A DNA stretch of 23,098 nt from a virus, in IMG/VR virus record IMGVR_UViG_3300031977_001296, positions 1 to 23,098 of that record. One strand, given 5' to 3'. This document shows, piece by piece, positions 14,984-20,277 of the stretch. The notes beneath the pieces were generated by a model. That model was not told the DNA's origin, ran no database searches, and saw only the letters and a program-made list of their open reading frames with translations. The position numbers were made by a program, and so were the translations under genes. Positions within the stretch are counted from its first letter, which is position 1. Every line of letters begins with the position of its first letter.

Positions 14984-15012
14984 TTGACTTTTACAGCGAA
15001 ATGACCGATAAT
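14984..15012 (+). promoter_or_regulatory. sigma70-like promoter B
   Basis: TTGACT (14984-14989), 17-base spacer and GATAAT (15007-15012) form a near-consensus promoter. It lies 10 bases after palindromic repeat copy B, the same arrangement as promoter A. A start near 15019 gives a leader of about 150 bases before the gene at 15169. Confidence 0.7.
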
Positions 15013-15018
15013 ACCTGT

Positions 15019-15168
15019 ATTGAATGAGAGAACGGAGAGATTAGAAACCAACTGAATCGAGATAGAAAACAACTGAATGCTACTGGAGTCTACGGACTAG
15101 AATTTAACTGAAAGCAACTGGAACTCGAACTGGAATCTCTCCCCCCCCCACTTTAAAAAGGAAATGAA
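15019..15168 (+). other. long untranslated leader with AACTGRA repeats and a C9 tract
   Basis: Five AACTGRA heptamers occur at 15050, 15071, 15106, 15116 and 15128, with a variant TACTGGA at 15081. Nine consecutive C residues (15141-15149) follow, then AAAAAGGAAATGAA, which holds the ribosome-binding site. No open frame covers the segment. The repeats could be sites for an RNA-binding regulator; the C tract could pair with the G-rich motifs upstream or be an assembly artefact. Confidence 0.5.
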
Positions 15169-15456
15169 ATGTTAAAGTTTGAAAATACTGCTGAAATTGG
15201 TGACATGATTCGTGCTTATGACTTCGAACCCATTCCGGGCCGTCCTGAGTTCTATGTCACGGGTCGTGTTGTGGCAAAAGGTCCTATCTATCATGAAGCT
15301 GGTCGATACATCTGCGATGGTTACACCATCATCTGCCACTATGACTGTGATGATGACCGTCGCCATGGGGAAACGATTTATGTGCCCTTTGAAATGAGTC
15401 TCACAGACTTTGACAACCGTATTGAAAATATCACTAAAATGGTGGAGGTAGCGTAA
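15169..15456 (+). CDS. hypothetical phage protein (95 aa)
   Basis: The gene has a good AAAGGA ribosome-binding site and follows the long leader of promoter B. It starts MLKFENTAEIGDMIRAYDFE. YFVTGRVVAKG-like (EFYVTGRVVAKGPIY) and YTIICHYDCDDDRRHGETIY suggest a beta-rich fold with a Cys/His/Asp cluster that might bind metal. It ends in the TAATG overlap with the next gene. I do not recognise its function; similar proteins appear in marine T4-like phages. Confidence 0.75.
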   Translation: MLKFENTAEIGDMIRAYDFEPIPGRPEFYVTGRVVAKGPIYHEAGRYICDGYTIICHYDCDDDRRHGETIYVPFEMSLTDFDNRIENITKMVEVA

Positions 15457-15710
15457 TGGTAGCAGCAAACTTGAAGATGCAGAAAATCCCTGTAGCAGTA
15501 ACTCGGGTGGATGTGATTCGTGAGATGAAGCGTATGCTTGACAAGAAGATTGCCAAAACTATGAAGCAGTTGCACAAGTATGAACAAGATGGCAATGAAG
15601 AGATGGCGAACTGTATGGATTGGTACGCCGAGGGCATGGAGTATGCTGTCGCCTGCATCTTGTCGCTTGACGAAGAGTACAAGAAAGTGTATACTGTAAA
15701 GGTGTCGTAA
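15456..15710 (+). CDS. hypothetical phage protein (84 aa)
   Basis: It starts with ATG at 15456 in a TAATG overlap, with GGAGG at 15444-15448. The product is helical (VIREMKRMLDKKIAKTMKQL, then QDGNEEMANCMDWYAEGMEY), mixed-charge and without membrane segments. A short helical-bundle or adaptor protein is plausible. It is the last gene before the structured RNA and tRNA region. Function is unknown. Confidence 0.75.
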   Translation: MVAANLKMQKIPVAVTRVDVIREMKRMLDKKIAKTMKQLHKYEQDGNEEMANCMDWYAEGMEYAVACILSLDEEYKKVYTVKVS

Positions 15711-15722
15711 AAATATCTCCTT

Positions 15723-15762
15723 GGGGGTGGTTCCCCGTTGCGGGGAGGGTAATGCCTCCCCC
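15723..15762 (+). promoter_or_regulatory. mutually exclusive GC-rich hairpins (candidate attenuator or translational switch)
   Basis: Four runs alternate: A = GGGGG (15723-15727), B = CCCC(G) (15733-15737), C = (C)GGGGAGG (15741-15748) and D = CCTCCCC(C) (15755-15762). A can pair with B, B with C (CCCCG-TTG-CGGGG), and C with D (seven perfect pairs). The B:C hairpin excludes A:B and C:D. Run C is also a strong ribosome-binding site, and the ATG at 15752 lies in the C:D loop. A plain terminator for the upstream operon is the alternative, but no U-tract follows, only ATATATAATATTTC. Confidence 0.5.
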
Positions 15763-15814
15763 ATATATAATATTTCTTGGTAAGATAGTCTTTCTTGTTC
15801 TCCTCTCAACTTAG
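15752..15814 (+). CDS. possible 20-residue hydrophobic leader peptide
   Basis: GGGGAGGG lies 3 bases before the ATG at 15752, which opens a frame to TAG at 15812-15814. The product would be MPPPYIIFLGKIVFLVLLST, a proline triplet followed by a hydrophobic helix. The ribosome-binding site and start codon are inside the C:D hairpin, so translation would depend on which fold forms. The frame may be accidental; codons for Pro are dictated by the hairpin arm. Confidence 0.25.
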   Translation: MPPPYIIFLGKIVFLVLLST

Positions 15815-15877
15815 GACTATCGGATACAGTGCGGGGCGGAGTATGTCTCACTAAAGAGGTGGAGGGGCAACTGTATC
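15784..15877 (+). ncRNA. candidate structured RNA upstream of the tRNA genes
   Basis: Two stems lie side by side. GATAGTC (15784-15790) pairs with GACTATC (15815-15821), and GATACAGT (15823-15830) pairs with ACTGTATC (15870-15877), both without mismatch. The second encloses a purine-rich loop (GCGGGGCGGAG and GAGGTGGAGGGG). There is no T-loop or anticodon arm, so it is not a tRNA. T4 encodes small stable RNAs in its tRNA cluster, a precedent by position only. Confidence 0.35.
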
Positions 15878-15919
15878 ACTTTAACTATTAAGGAAACGAA
15901 AATAAGAAAACACTTAAAA

Positions 15920-15995
15920 GCCGCTATAGCTCAGCAGGTAGAGCAACTGATTTGTAATCAGTAGGTCCCGAGTTCGATTCTTGGTGGCGGCACCA
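15920..15995 (+). tRNA. tRNA-Thr (anticodon UGU), CCA encoded
   Basis: The acceptor arm GCCGCTA/TGGCGGC has seven pairs including one G-U, with discriminator A at 15992 and an encoded CCA at 15993-15995. The D arm is GCTC/GAGC and the anticodon arm ACTGA/TCAGT with loop TTTGTAA, giving anticodon TGT at 15953-15955. The T arm CCGAG/CTTGG encloses TTCGATT. It reads the AT-ending Thr codon ACA, frequent in AT-rich phage genes. Confidence 0.95.
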
Positions 15996-15999
15996 TTAT

Positions 16000-16075
16000 T
16001 CCCTGTTAGCTCAGTTGGTAGAGCAAATGACTGTTAATCATTGGGTCCGTGGTTCGAGCCCACGACAGGGAGCCA
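16000..16075 (+). tRNA. tRNA-Asn (anticodon GUU), CCA encoded
   Basis: The acceptor TCCCTGT pairs fully with ACAGGGA, discriminator G is at 16072 and CCA at 16073-16075. The anticodon arm AATGA/TCATT holds loop CTGTTAA, so the anticodon is GTT at 16033-16035. The T arm CGTGG/CCACG encloses TTCGAGC, the canonical T loop. It starts 4 bases after the tRNA-Thr CCA, so both are surely processed from one transcript. Confidence 0.95.
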
Positions 16076-16190
16076 ATTCCGGAGAGTATCCCAACAACTC
16101 TGATAGTGGGTGAGGAAAGGCTGGCAGGCCCGGACCAACACACAACAATGGAGACAACGACGGTTGCTCTCAGGTCTGCCATTTAATATT
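16076..16190 (+). ncRNA. candidate structured RNA between tRNA-Asn and tRNA-Tyr
   Basis: No convincing gene covers this stretch. GGCAGGCC (at about 16122-16129) can pair with GGTCTGCC (at about 16173-16180) with one G-U pair. Inside it GAGACAAC pairs with GTTG-c-TCTC around a GACG loop with a single bulge. Just before, CCCA and TGGG around 16091 and 16108 form a further short stem. The result would be a long irregular hairpin within a tRNA transcript. Confidence 0.35.
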
Positions 16191-16295
16191 ATGTTAGAAC
16201 AATACGCACATGAAATCGTTGTACTATTTTTATTTGGTTTTGGTGTTGTGTTGTTTTATCTTGGACTGAAAGATGTTGATTCCGAAGAAAATTAA
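16191..16295 (+). CDS. very small membrane protein (34 aa)
   Basis: It begins MLEQYAHEIVVLFLFGFGVV: an amphipathic start, one hydrophobic helix of about 18 residues, and an acidic tail (KDVDSEEN). A single-pass membrane topology is predicted. The upstream ribosome-binding site is poor, so the start or even the gene is uncertain. It overlaps the following frame by 23 bases. It resembles other tiny membrane proteins in the window (14621, 16724, 16809) in size and layout only. Confidence 0.5.
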   Translation: MLEQYAHEIVVLFLFGFGVVLFYLGLKDVDSEEN

Positions 16296-16488
16296 TGGAC
16301 AGTGGTTTCAGGGAGATACTCTGGTTGGTGAACCACAAATTGTTAGTAATGAGGAAAAAGAACAATATGTCCAATCTCAACTTGGAAGGGTGGGTGAGTG
16401 GTTAAAACCATCAGACTGTAAATCTGACGCCGATGGCTACGCTGGTTCGAATCCAGCCCCTTCCACCAATGACTTGCCGAGGATGTAA
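16273..16488 (+). CDS. doubtful gene whose frame runs through tRNA-Tyr
   Basis: The frame begins MLIPKKINGQWFQGDTLVGE and looks protein-like for about 37 residues (to EQYVQSQL). From 16384 it is simply the translation of the tRNA-Tyr gene, a well-known source of spurious protein ends, and it stops at 16486-16488. Either a short gene lost its own end when the tRNA arrived, or the frame is accidental. No strong ribosome-binding site is seen. Confidence 0.3.
   Translation: MLIPKKINGQWFQGDTLVGEPQIVSNEEKEQYVQSQLGRVGEWLKPSDCKSDADGYAGSNPAPSTNDLPRM
16384..16468 (+). tRNA. tRNA-Tyr (anticodon GUA), class II, CCA encoded
   Basis: The acceptor GGAAGGG pairs with CCCTTCC, discriminator A is at 16465 and CCA at 16466-16468. 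The anticodon arm TCAGA/TCTGA has loop CTGTAAA, giving anticodon GTA at 16418-16420. A long variable arm (CGCCGATGGCTAC) precedes the T arm GCTGG/CCAGC with TTCGAAT. The long variable arm is the bacterial tRNA-Tyr form. It is 308 bases from tRNA-Asn, so the cluster is interrupted. Confidence 0.95.
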
Positions 16489-16491
16489 AAA

Positions 16492-16734
16492 ATGTTTAAT
16501 AGAATCCATAAAATTGAAGAGTATTTCGAAGGACAAATCTATGACTCCGCTGTACAAATGGTTGAAGAACTATTTGAGTGTGATGTTCCCGATTTGACGA
16601 AAGAACAGATTGACATGTTGGGAGAATGGATTGAGAATAACGAGTACAGTGTAATGTGTTCGGGTTTCAATCAAGTGATTCATTGGTGGGAAGATGCCAA
16701 CATGTTCGATGAAGAATACGATGATGAAACTTAA
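16492..16734 (+). CDS. acidic hypothetical protein (80 aa)
   Basis: The gene starts 3 bases after the end of the frame that crosses tRNA-Tyr, with GAGG at 16481-16484. The product starts MFNRIHKIEEYFEGQIYDSA, is strongly acidic (CDVPDLTKEQIDMLGEWIE, and FDEEYDDET at the end) and predicted helical. Acidic small proteins of this type in phages sometimes mimic DNA or bind host enzymes, but nothing specific is recognised here. Its end overlaps the next small gene. Confidence 0.7.
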   Translation: MFNRIHKIEEYFEGQIYDSAVQMVEELFECDVPDLTKEQIDMLGEWIENNEYSVMCSGFNQVIHWWEDANMFDEEYDDET

Positions 16735-16816
16735 TTTGACTTTACTGGATTTATTTGGTATTCTATATCTAATCTTTTTGATGCTTCTATTAATGGGGAG
16801 TGATAATAGTGATTGA
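16724..16816 (+). CDS. very small membrane protein (30 aa)
   Basis: Two adjacent ATGs (16721, 16724) lie within the end of the previous gene; I take the second. The product starts MKLNLTLLDLFGILYLIFLM, a single hydrophobic helix, and ends GSDNSD. It overlaps the GTG of the next gene by 8 bases. Single-pass membrane topology is predicted. The evidence is only the overlap structure and composition. Confidence 0.45.
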   Translation: MKLNLTLLDLFGILYLIFLMLLLMGSDNSD

Positions 16817-16955
16817 TGAAATTCTAAATCTGTTTGGTCTGTTTTTGTTTCTATTGGTTGGAATTTGTGGTTGCGTATACGCATTGAACCCTAGCGACAA
16901 ATATGAACTTTATAAGAAAAGTGATGAACATTACAATGATGAGGATTGTACATGA
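16809..16955 (+). CDS. small membrane protein with GTG start (48 aa)
   Basis: GTG at 16809 is preceded by GGGGAG at 16796-16801. The product starts MIDEILNLFGLFLFLLVGIC, one membrane helix with a Cys pair (CGC) at its end, then a hydrophilic acidic tail KYELYKKSDEHYNDEDCT. N-in/C-out or the reverse cannot be decided. The stop overlaps the next start (ATGA). Function is unknown. Confidence 0.6.
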   Translation: MIDEILNLFGLFLFLLVGICGCVYALNPSDKYELYKKSDEHYNDEDCT

Positions 16956-17146
16956 TAACCCGAAGTGATTTGAACGAACATGCATTTGAGCAATTGATAC
17001 GTAATGAATTAATTGAGCAACTTGCAGATGTAGAAGATACTATGAACGATGATAGTATTCGTGATACTAAATTGGTTGAAGCGTTTAAACGTGTAATTGC
17101 ATACAACAGTGTGCCTGGAACTTATGAGGACGGAAAGTATGACTAG
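16952..17146 (+). CDS. small helical hypothetical protein (64 aa)
   Basis: I choose the ATG at 16952, overlapping the preceding stop (ATGA); a TTG at 16946 is in frame but unneeded. The protein starts MITRSDLNEHAFEQLIRNEL and continues as charged helices (EQLADVEDTMNDDSIRD, KLVEAFKRVIAYNSVPGTY). It overlaps the thyX start by 8 bases, suggesting co-translation. No function is recognised. Confidence 0.7.
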   Translation: MITRSDLNEHAFEQLIRNELIEQLADVEDTMNDDSIRDTKLVEAFKRVIAYNSVPGTYEDGKYD

Positions 17147-17822
17147 TGAAGTGAGTCTTGTTGGTATGACGCAACCCAGTGCAACTACTGGTTGTCATAC
17201 AGCAAATGAATTGATTGCCTATGCGGCTCGTGTAAGCAATCCTAGTAATCAAAACAATGAGAAAACTGCACCCAAGTTGTTGCGGTATCTTATCAAAGAA
17301 GGTCACTGGTCGCCGTTTGAAATGGTGAGTGTCACGATGGAAATCAAAACGACTCGGGACATCTCGCGCCAAATTCTTCGTCACCGTTCGTTTTCGTTTC
17401 AAGAGTTTTCTCAACGTTATGCGGTCAGTGAAGGGTTTAACACTAATCGAGAGGCACGTAAACAACATCCTACAAATCGTCAGCTGTCAATGATAGACGA
17501 GGACATCGAGAAACAACGCAAGGCTCAAGAAGTGTTCAGTGAAATGCAGGCAGAGGTTTGTAAAGTCGCCAAAGATTACTATGAAATGGCACTGAACACT
17601 GGTATCGCAAAAGAACAGGCACGTGCTCTACTACCCGAAGGTTTGACAGAGACAACTGTCTATATGGCAGGAACATTACGTTCATGGATTCACTACTGTG
17701 AATTGCGTAGAGGTCATGGAACGCAAGCCGAACACATTGAAGTTGCGGATAAGTGTTGGGATGTTCTTGGAACACATTTTCCTGATGTCATTAAAGCTGT
17801 GGAGATGTTACATGAAGATTAA
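17139..17822 (+). CDS. thyX: FAD-dependent thymidylate synthase
   Basis: The 227-residue protein contains the ThyX signature RHRxxSxxxxSxR as RHRSFSFQEFSQR at 81-93. Other family blocks are GHWSPFEM at 55-62, ARALLPEGLTETTVYMAG, and LRSWIHYCELRRGHGTQAEH near the C terminus. ThyX makes dTMP from dUMP with methylene-tetrahydrofolate and FAD/NADPH, helping the phage to supply thymidine for replication. I place the start at the ATG at 17139, with GAGGACGGAAAG upstream; the longer frame from 17097 overlaps the preceding gene and has no support. The stop overlaps the next start. Confidence 0.97.
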   Translation: MTSEVSLVGMTQPSATTGCHTANELIAYAARVSNPSNQNNEKTAPKLLRYLIKEGHWSPFEMVSVTMEIKTTRDISRQILRHRSFSFQEFSQRYAVSEGFNTNREARKQHPTNRQLSMIDEDIEKQRKAQEVFSEMQAEVCKVAKDYYEMALNTGIAKEQARALLPEGLTETTVYMAGTLRSWIHYCELRRGHGTQAEHIEVADKCWDVLGTHFPDVIKAVEMLHED

Positions 17823-17988
17823 AATAACCAAAGGTCATGCTAAAGGTAGGAAAGGTACCGTAGCAGAAAAAACTGACGATGGTGTATTGGTGTTGATGGA
17901 CCGTAAGCGAGACAAAAACTACAAACATCACAAAACTGAATACTATGTGTTTATTGAGGAAGGTTCCTATGAAGTTCGAAATCGGTAA
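17812..17988 (+). CDS. KOW-motif-like small protein (58 aa)
   Basis: The ATG at 17812 lies in the end of thyX with GGAGA at 17801-17805. The first half, MKIKITKGHAKGRKGTVAEK, reads like a KOW motif (hydrophobic, then G-x-x-K-G-x-x-G-x-V), as in NusG, ribosomal L24 and L26. The second half is basic (DRKRDKNYKHHKTEYYVF) and ends in an acidic then basic tail. RNA or RNA-polymerase binding is a fair guess. It overlaps the next gene by 20 bases. Confidence 0.6.
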   Translation: MKIKITKGHAKGRKGTVAEKTDDGVLVLMDRKRDKNYKHHKTEYYVFIEEGSYEVRNR

Positions 17989-18388
17989 AGAATACGTTAT
18001 CGGCAACAAGTATAAAAAATCTGTCGAAGAATTTTCTTTTCTTAACAGAGAAAAGGACAGAATGGTTATCGAAATCTTGTGGCGAAGTGGTGAGTGGTTG
18101 GTCACTCCGCAAGATGAAGATGAGTGTGAAATACTTCAAGACGCTTATGACAATGAATCAGACATGGAGGTTTGTTTTCAAGAGATGGAGTTCTTGTATA
18201 CCGATGACGGTATCTACGAAGAGTTCAAATTCTATGGTGACGTTGAATTTAACGAAGATGAGCAAGAGCGCCTTAAAGAAGGATATTACGACGAAGGGTA
18301 TTGTTTCCTCGAAGAAGAAGGTTTTATCGAACTAGACCCCGAGGTGTATATCATTGGAGGTATTCGAGCTGAGGAGAAAACAGTATGA
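17969..18388 (+). CDS. acidic hypothetical protein (139 aa)
   Basis: The ATG at 17969 has GAGGAAGG upstream (about 17956-17963) and overlaps the preceding gene. The protein starts MKFEIGKEYVIGNKYKKSVE, a likely beta-strand pair, and continues with a strongly acidic body (CEILQDAYDNESDMEVCFQE, FNEDEQERLKEGYYDEGY). There are no membrane segments. DNA mimicry or host-protein binding are possible but unsupported. The stop overlaps the next start (ATGA). Confidence 0.75.
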   Translation: MKFEIGKEYVIGNKYKKSVEEFSFLNREKDRMVIEILWRSGEWLVTPQDEDECEILQDAYDNESDMEVCFQEMEFLYTDDGIYEEFKFYGDVEFNEDEQERLKEGYYDEGYCFLEEEGFIELDPEVYIIGGIRAEEKTV

Positions 18389-18561
18389 ACGGTAAGAAGG
18401 CAAAACTTTTAAGAAAAAATACTGATGGAGGGGTTGACAAGAAAGTTAAAAGGATGTATAATCAACTTTCACATCACGACAAAAACGTGTTAACTCAGGT
18501 TTTTGATTTCGCCAAATCTATCAAAAAAGAAGAGGACGATGAACGTATTCGTACTGAATAG
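18385..18561 (+). CDS. small basic hypothetical protein (58 aa)
   Basis: ATG at 18385 overlaps the previous stop (ATGA) and is preceded by GAGGAG at 18371-18376. The product starts MNGKKAKLLRKNTDGGVDKK and continues VKRMYNQLSHHDKNVLTQVF, a basic N-terminal half and a helix, ending in an acidic-basic tail. It may bind nucleic acid. It overlaps the next gene by 23 bases. Function is unknown. Confidence 0.65.
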   Translation: MNGKKAKLLRKNTDGGVDKKVKRMYNQLSHHDKNVLTQVFDFAKSIKKEEDDERIRTE

Positions 18562-19156
18562 AGACCCAGTACAATGTGCTAAGGAACATATCGACAAACA
18601 TGTTGTAAAAATGTGTACCGAATATGCTCAATTACTTAGCACTTGCCATCGAACAGTTGACGGCACATATTGGAGAGGAACAACCCAGAATGGTCGTTCC
18701 GTTGCAAGATACTATCTTGACGATTCCTATATGAATATTACTTTGTATAAAGCCTGTCATATCAATCACCCATGTAATATTTGGTTACGAGAGTCAGCCG
18801 AAAATTATAAGTGGTTATACAAGTTATGGGTTCATCTCGGTAAGGAGTATACATATCGGTATGGTAAAATTCATAAGTCTCTATTTGACCTACGTAAGGT
18901 CCTATTAGAACCACCAGAAAATTTAGAGTCTAAGGGTTTTACAGAACCACCTCCTGCAATGAGTGAGTTTCCTCAGTGCATCGTTGAAAATAATATTGTC
19001 GCTTCTTATCGCAATTACTACTGGGAAGCTAAACGAAGTTTTTCTTCATGGACTCGAAGAAACCCTCCAACGTGGTGGAAAGAATTTGAAAAGAGAGAAA
19101 AGGAAGGTACTCTTGGAATGTTAAACGATAATAACAATGGTTTAATTTTGGAGTAA
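18539..19156 (+). CDS. conserved phage protein with D-K-H-V-x-K-M motif (205 aa)
   Basis: I place the start at the ATG at 18539, because the product then begins MNVFVLNRDPVQCAKEHIDK followed by HVVKMCTEYAQLLSTCHR, the typical start of a widespread family in phages and some bacteria. NHPCNIWLRESAENYKWLYK and GKEYTYRYGKIHKS are its middle blocks, and SYRNYYWEAK plus PTWW lie near the end. Conserved His, Lys, Arg and Tyr residues suggest an enzyme, perhaps acting on nucleic acid. I cannot name the activity with confidence. Confidence 0.75.
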   Translation: MNVFVLNRDPVQCAKEHIDKHVVKMCTEYAQLLSTCHRTVDGTYWRGTTQNGRSVARYYLDDSYMNITLYKACHINHPCNIWLRESAENYKWLYKLWVHLGKEYTYRYGKIHKSLFDLRKVLLEPPENLESKGFTEPPPAMSEFPQCIVENNIVASYRNYYWEAKRSFSSWTRRNPPTWWKEFEKREKEGTLGMLNDNNNGLILE

Positions 19157-19158
19157 AA

Positions 19159-19467
19159 ATGTCTGGTAAAGGTTCAAAACGCAGGCCAACATTAGTCGAA
19201 CAAGAACTAGTTGACCGTAATTGGGATATAATTTTTGGTGGAAAAAATATGAAACACGAACACAAACGTGGTGTCATCTCTGAAGAAATTTCAAAGTACA
19301 TGTCTGAAAACGGTAAAAAGGAGGCCATCGTAATCAGAACTGAAAAGGGTTATATGGTCGAACTGTACGAAAGAAGTCGTTACATTCGTACAGTGGATGT
19401 ATCAGAACACAATTTGACTTACGCAGAAGATACTGCTGAGAATTACGTACTGGATGTGTTCGAATAA
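19159..19467 (+). CDS. two-part phage protein: SGKG-RRPT N terminus plus small C-terminal domain (102 aa)
   Basis: The gene has GGAG at 19150-19153. Residues 1-27 (MSGKGSKRRPTLVEQELVDR then NWDIIFG) resemble a short phage protein usually found alone, with an N-W-D-x-I-F-G ending. Residues 31-102, from MKHEHKRGVISEEISKYMSE on, resemble a second small family with GYMVELYE and LTYAEDTAENYVLDVFE. An internal ATG at 19249 could mark the second part's own start. A fusion of two short orphan genes is the simplest reading. Its 3' end overlaps the minus-strand gene by 25 bases. Confidence 0.7.
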   Translation: MSGKGSKRRPTLVEQELVDRNWDIIFGGKNMKHEHKRGVISEEISKYMSENGKKEAIVIRTEKGYMVELYERSRYIRTVDVSEHNLTYAEDTAENYVLDVFE

Positions 19468-19721
19468 ATCCCTTGAATATAATCCTCAAATTGTTCGACC
19501 TTCTGTAATCTGTTAGGCCAATAAATATAGTCTTTCTCAGGATTCTTTTTGAGATTCGACAACAACGGTTGAATTGCATTGTATAATTTATCTAGTTTTT
19601 GTTGAGTAGTACTCACATCAGCAGATACAGATTGTATGGTTTGGTTCGCTTGTTGAACCGCATCCAATTCATCTTCTGTGACCGCTGTAAAACCGAAATC
19701 GAAAATATCACTACTTGACAT
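19443..19721 (-). CDS. minus-strand conserved phage protein (92 aa)
   Basis: The start ATG (19721-19719) has AAAGG upstream on the minus strand; the longer frame to 19940 is a shadow of the next + gene. The product begins MSSSDIFDFGFTAVTEDELD, continues with a coiled-coil-like helix (VSTTQQKLDKLYNAIQPLLS) and has the block NPEKDYIYWPNRLQKVEQFE, which I recall as conserved in marine T4-like phages. A virion or assembly accessory role is likely since minus-strand genes here are structural, but it is not proven. It overlaps the + gene tail to tail. Confidence 0.75.
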   Translation of the reverse strand: MSSSDIFDFGFTAVTEDELDAVQQANQTIQSVSADVSTTQQKLDKLYNAIQPLLSNLKKNPEKDYIYWPNRLQKVEQFEDYIQGIYSNTSST

Positions 19722-19749
19722 CTGAAAACCTTTATGGTAAGCTTGTACA

Positions 19750-19757
19750 GTATTTAG
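19750..19757 (-). promoter_or_regulatory. possible T4-type late promoter for the minus-strand 92-aa gene
   Basis: The minus strand reads CTAAATAC at 19757-19750, one change from the T4 late octamer TATAAATA core. It lies about 30 bases upstream of the start codon at 19721, a suitable distance. One short motif is weak evidence. Confidence 0.35.
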
Positions 19758-19779
19758 GGTTAATAAGGAATTAACATTT

Positions 19780-20277
19780 ATGAACAAATGGGAAGAACCC
19801 GAAAAAGAGATTAAGCGAAAAAAGATTCGTCGTAAAAGAAAACCTATGACGGAAGAACAAAAGAAGGCTGCAGCTGAAAGACTGGCACTCGCACGTGCTG
19901 CGAAAGGTCCGGTCAAGAATCTCTCACTTCCTGAGAACATTCGTAACTTAACAGATGACCATTATCTTTCACCCAAGAAAGTTAAACAATGGTTAAAGGT
20001 GTGGAAAGCTAAACTAACTGGAATCAAGTATTGGAAAGATTCCAAAGACCGAAAAGAAAGACTAGAATATCAGATTGCTGAAACGTATGTGAAGAATATG
20101 CAAAGCTATCTGACCACTGGTATCTGGTCTGACTTTCGTTACGGAGAAAACAGAGAACACAAAATCGTCTGGAAGGTTGTTGCCCCTGCATATGAATCCA
20201 ATGGTGAAATGAAAAGAACGCAGGGTTACTTCTATGACGATATTGGTTTTTACGGTAACCAAGGAGGGGAAGAATAA
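19780..20277 (+). CDS. conserved phage protein upstream of gp33 (165 aa)
   Basis: The gene has AAGGAA at 19765-19770 as ribosome-binding site. The N-terminal 60 residues are highly basic (KEIKRKKIRRKRKPMTEEQK, AAAERLALARAAKG), then follow KKVKQWLKVWKAKLTG, RKERLEYQIAETYVKNMQSY and SDFRYGENREHKIVWK. It seems to be an orphan family of marine T4-like phages located just before gp33, where T4 has gene 59, but I see no gp59 similarity. DNA or RNA binding is likely from its charge. The stop overlaps the gp33 start (TAATG). Confidence 0.75.
   Translation: MNKWEEPEKEIKRKKIRRKRKPMTEEQKKAAAERLALARAAKGPVKNLSLPENIRNLTDDHYLSPKKVKQWLKVWKAKLTGIKYWKDSKDRKERLEYQIAETYVKNMQSYLTTGIWSDFRYGENREHKIVWKVVAPAYESNGEMKRTQGYFYDDIGFYGNQGGEE

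Noticed and set aside
15766-15771. TATAAT as a promoter -10 for the tRNAs
   Set aside because: No -35-like hexamer at 16-18 bases upstream; that position is within the GC hairpin.
15378-15851. 157-codon minus-strand frame across two small genes and the structured RNA
   Set aside because: It spans two coupled + genes and GC hairpins; composition is typical of antisense translation.
15823-15877. Possible unusual tRNA
   Set aside because: There is no T loop, CCA end or anticodon arm; only an 8-pair outer stem.
16148-16186. 12-codon frame METTTVALRSAI
   Set aside because: No ribosome-binding site and very short; it lies within the predicted hairpin.
19722-19940. N-terminal extension of the minus-strand 92-aa gene
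   Set aside because: The extension is antisense to the basic start of the 165-aa gene; the internal ATG at 19721 has a ribosome-binding site and begins the conserved sequence.
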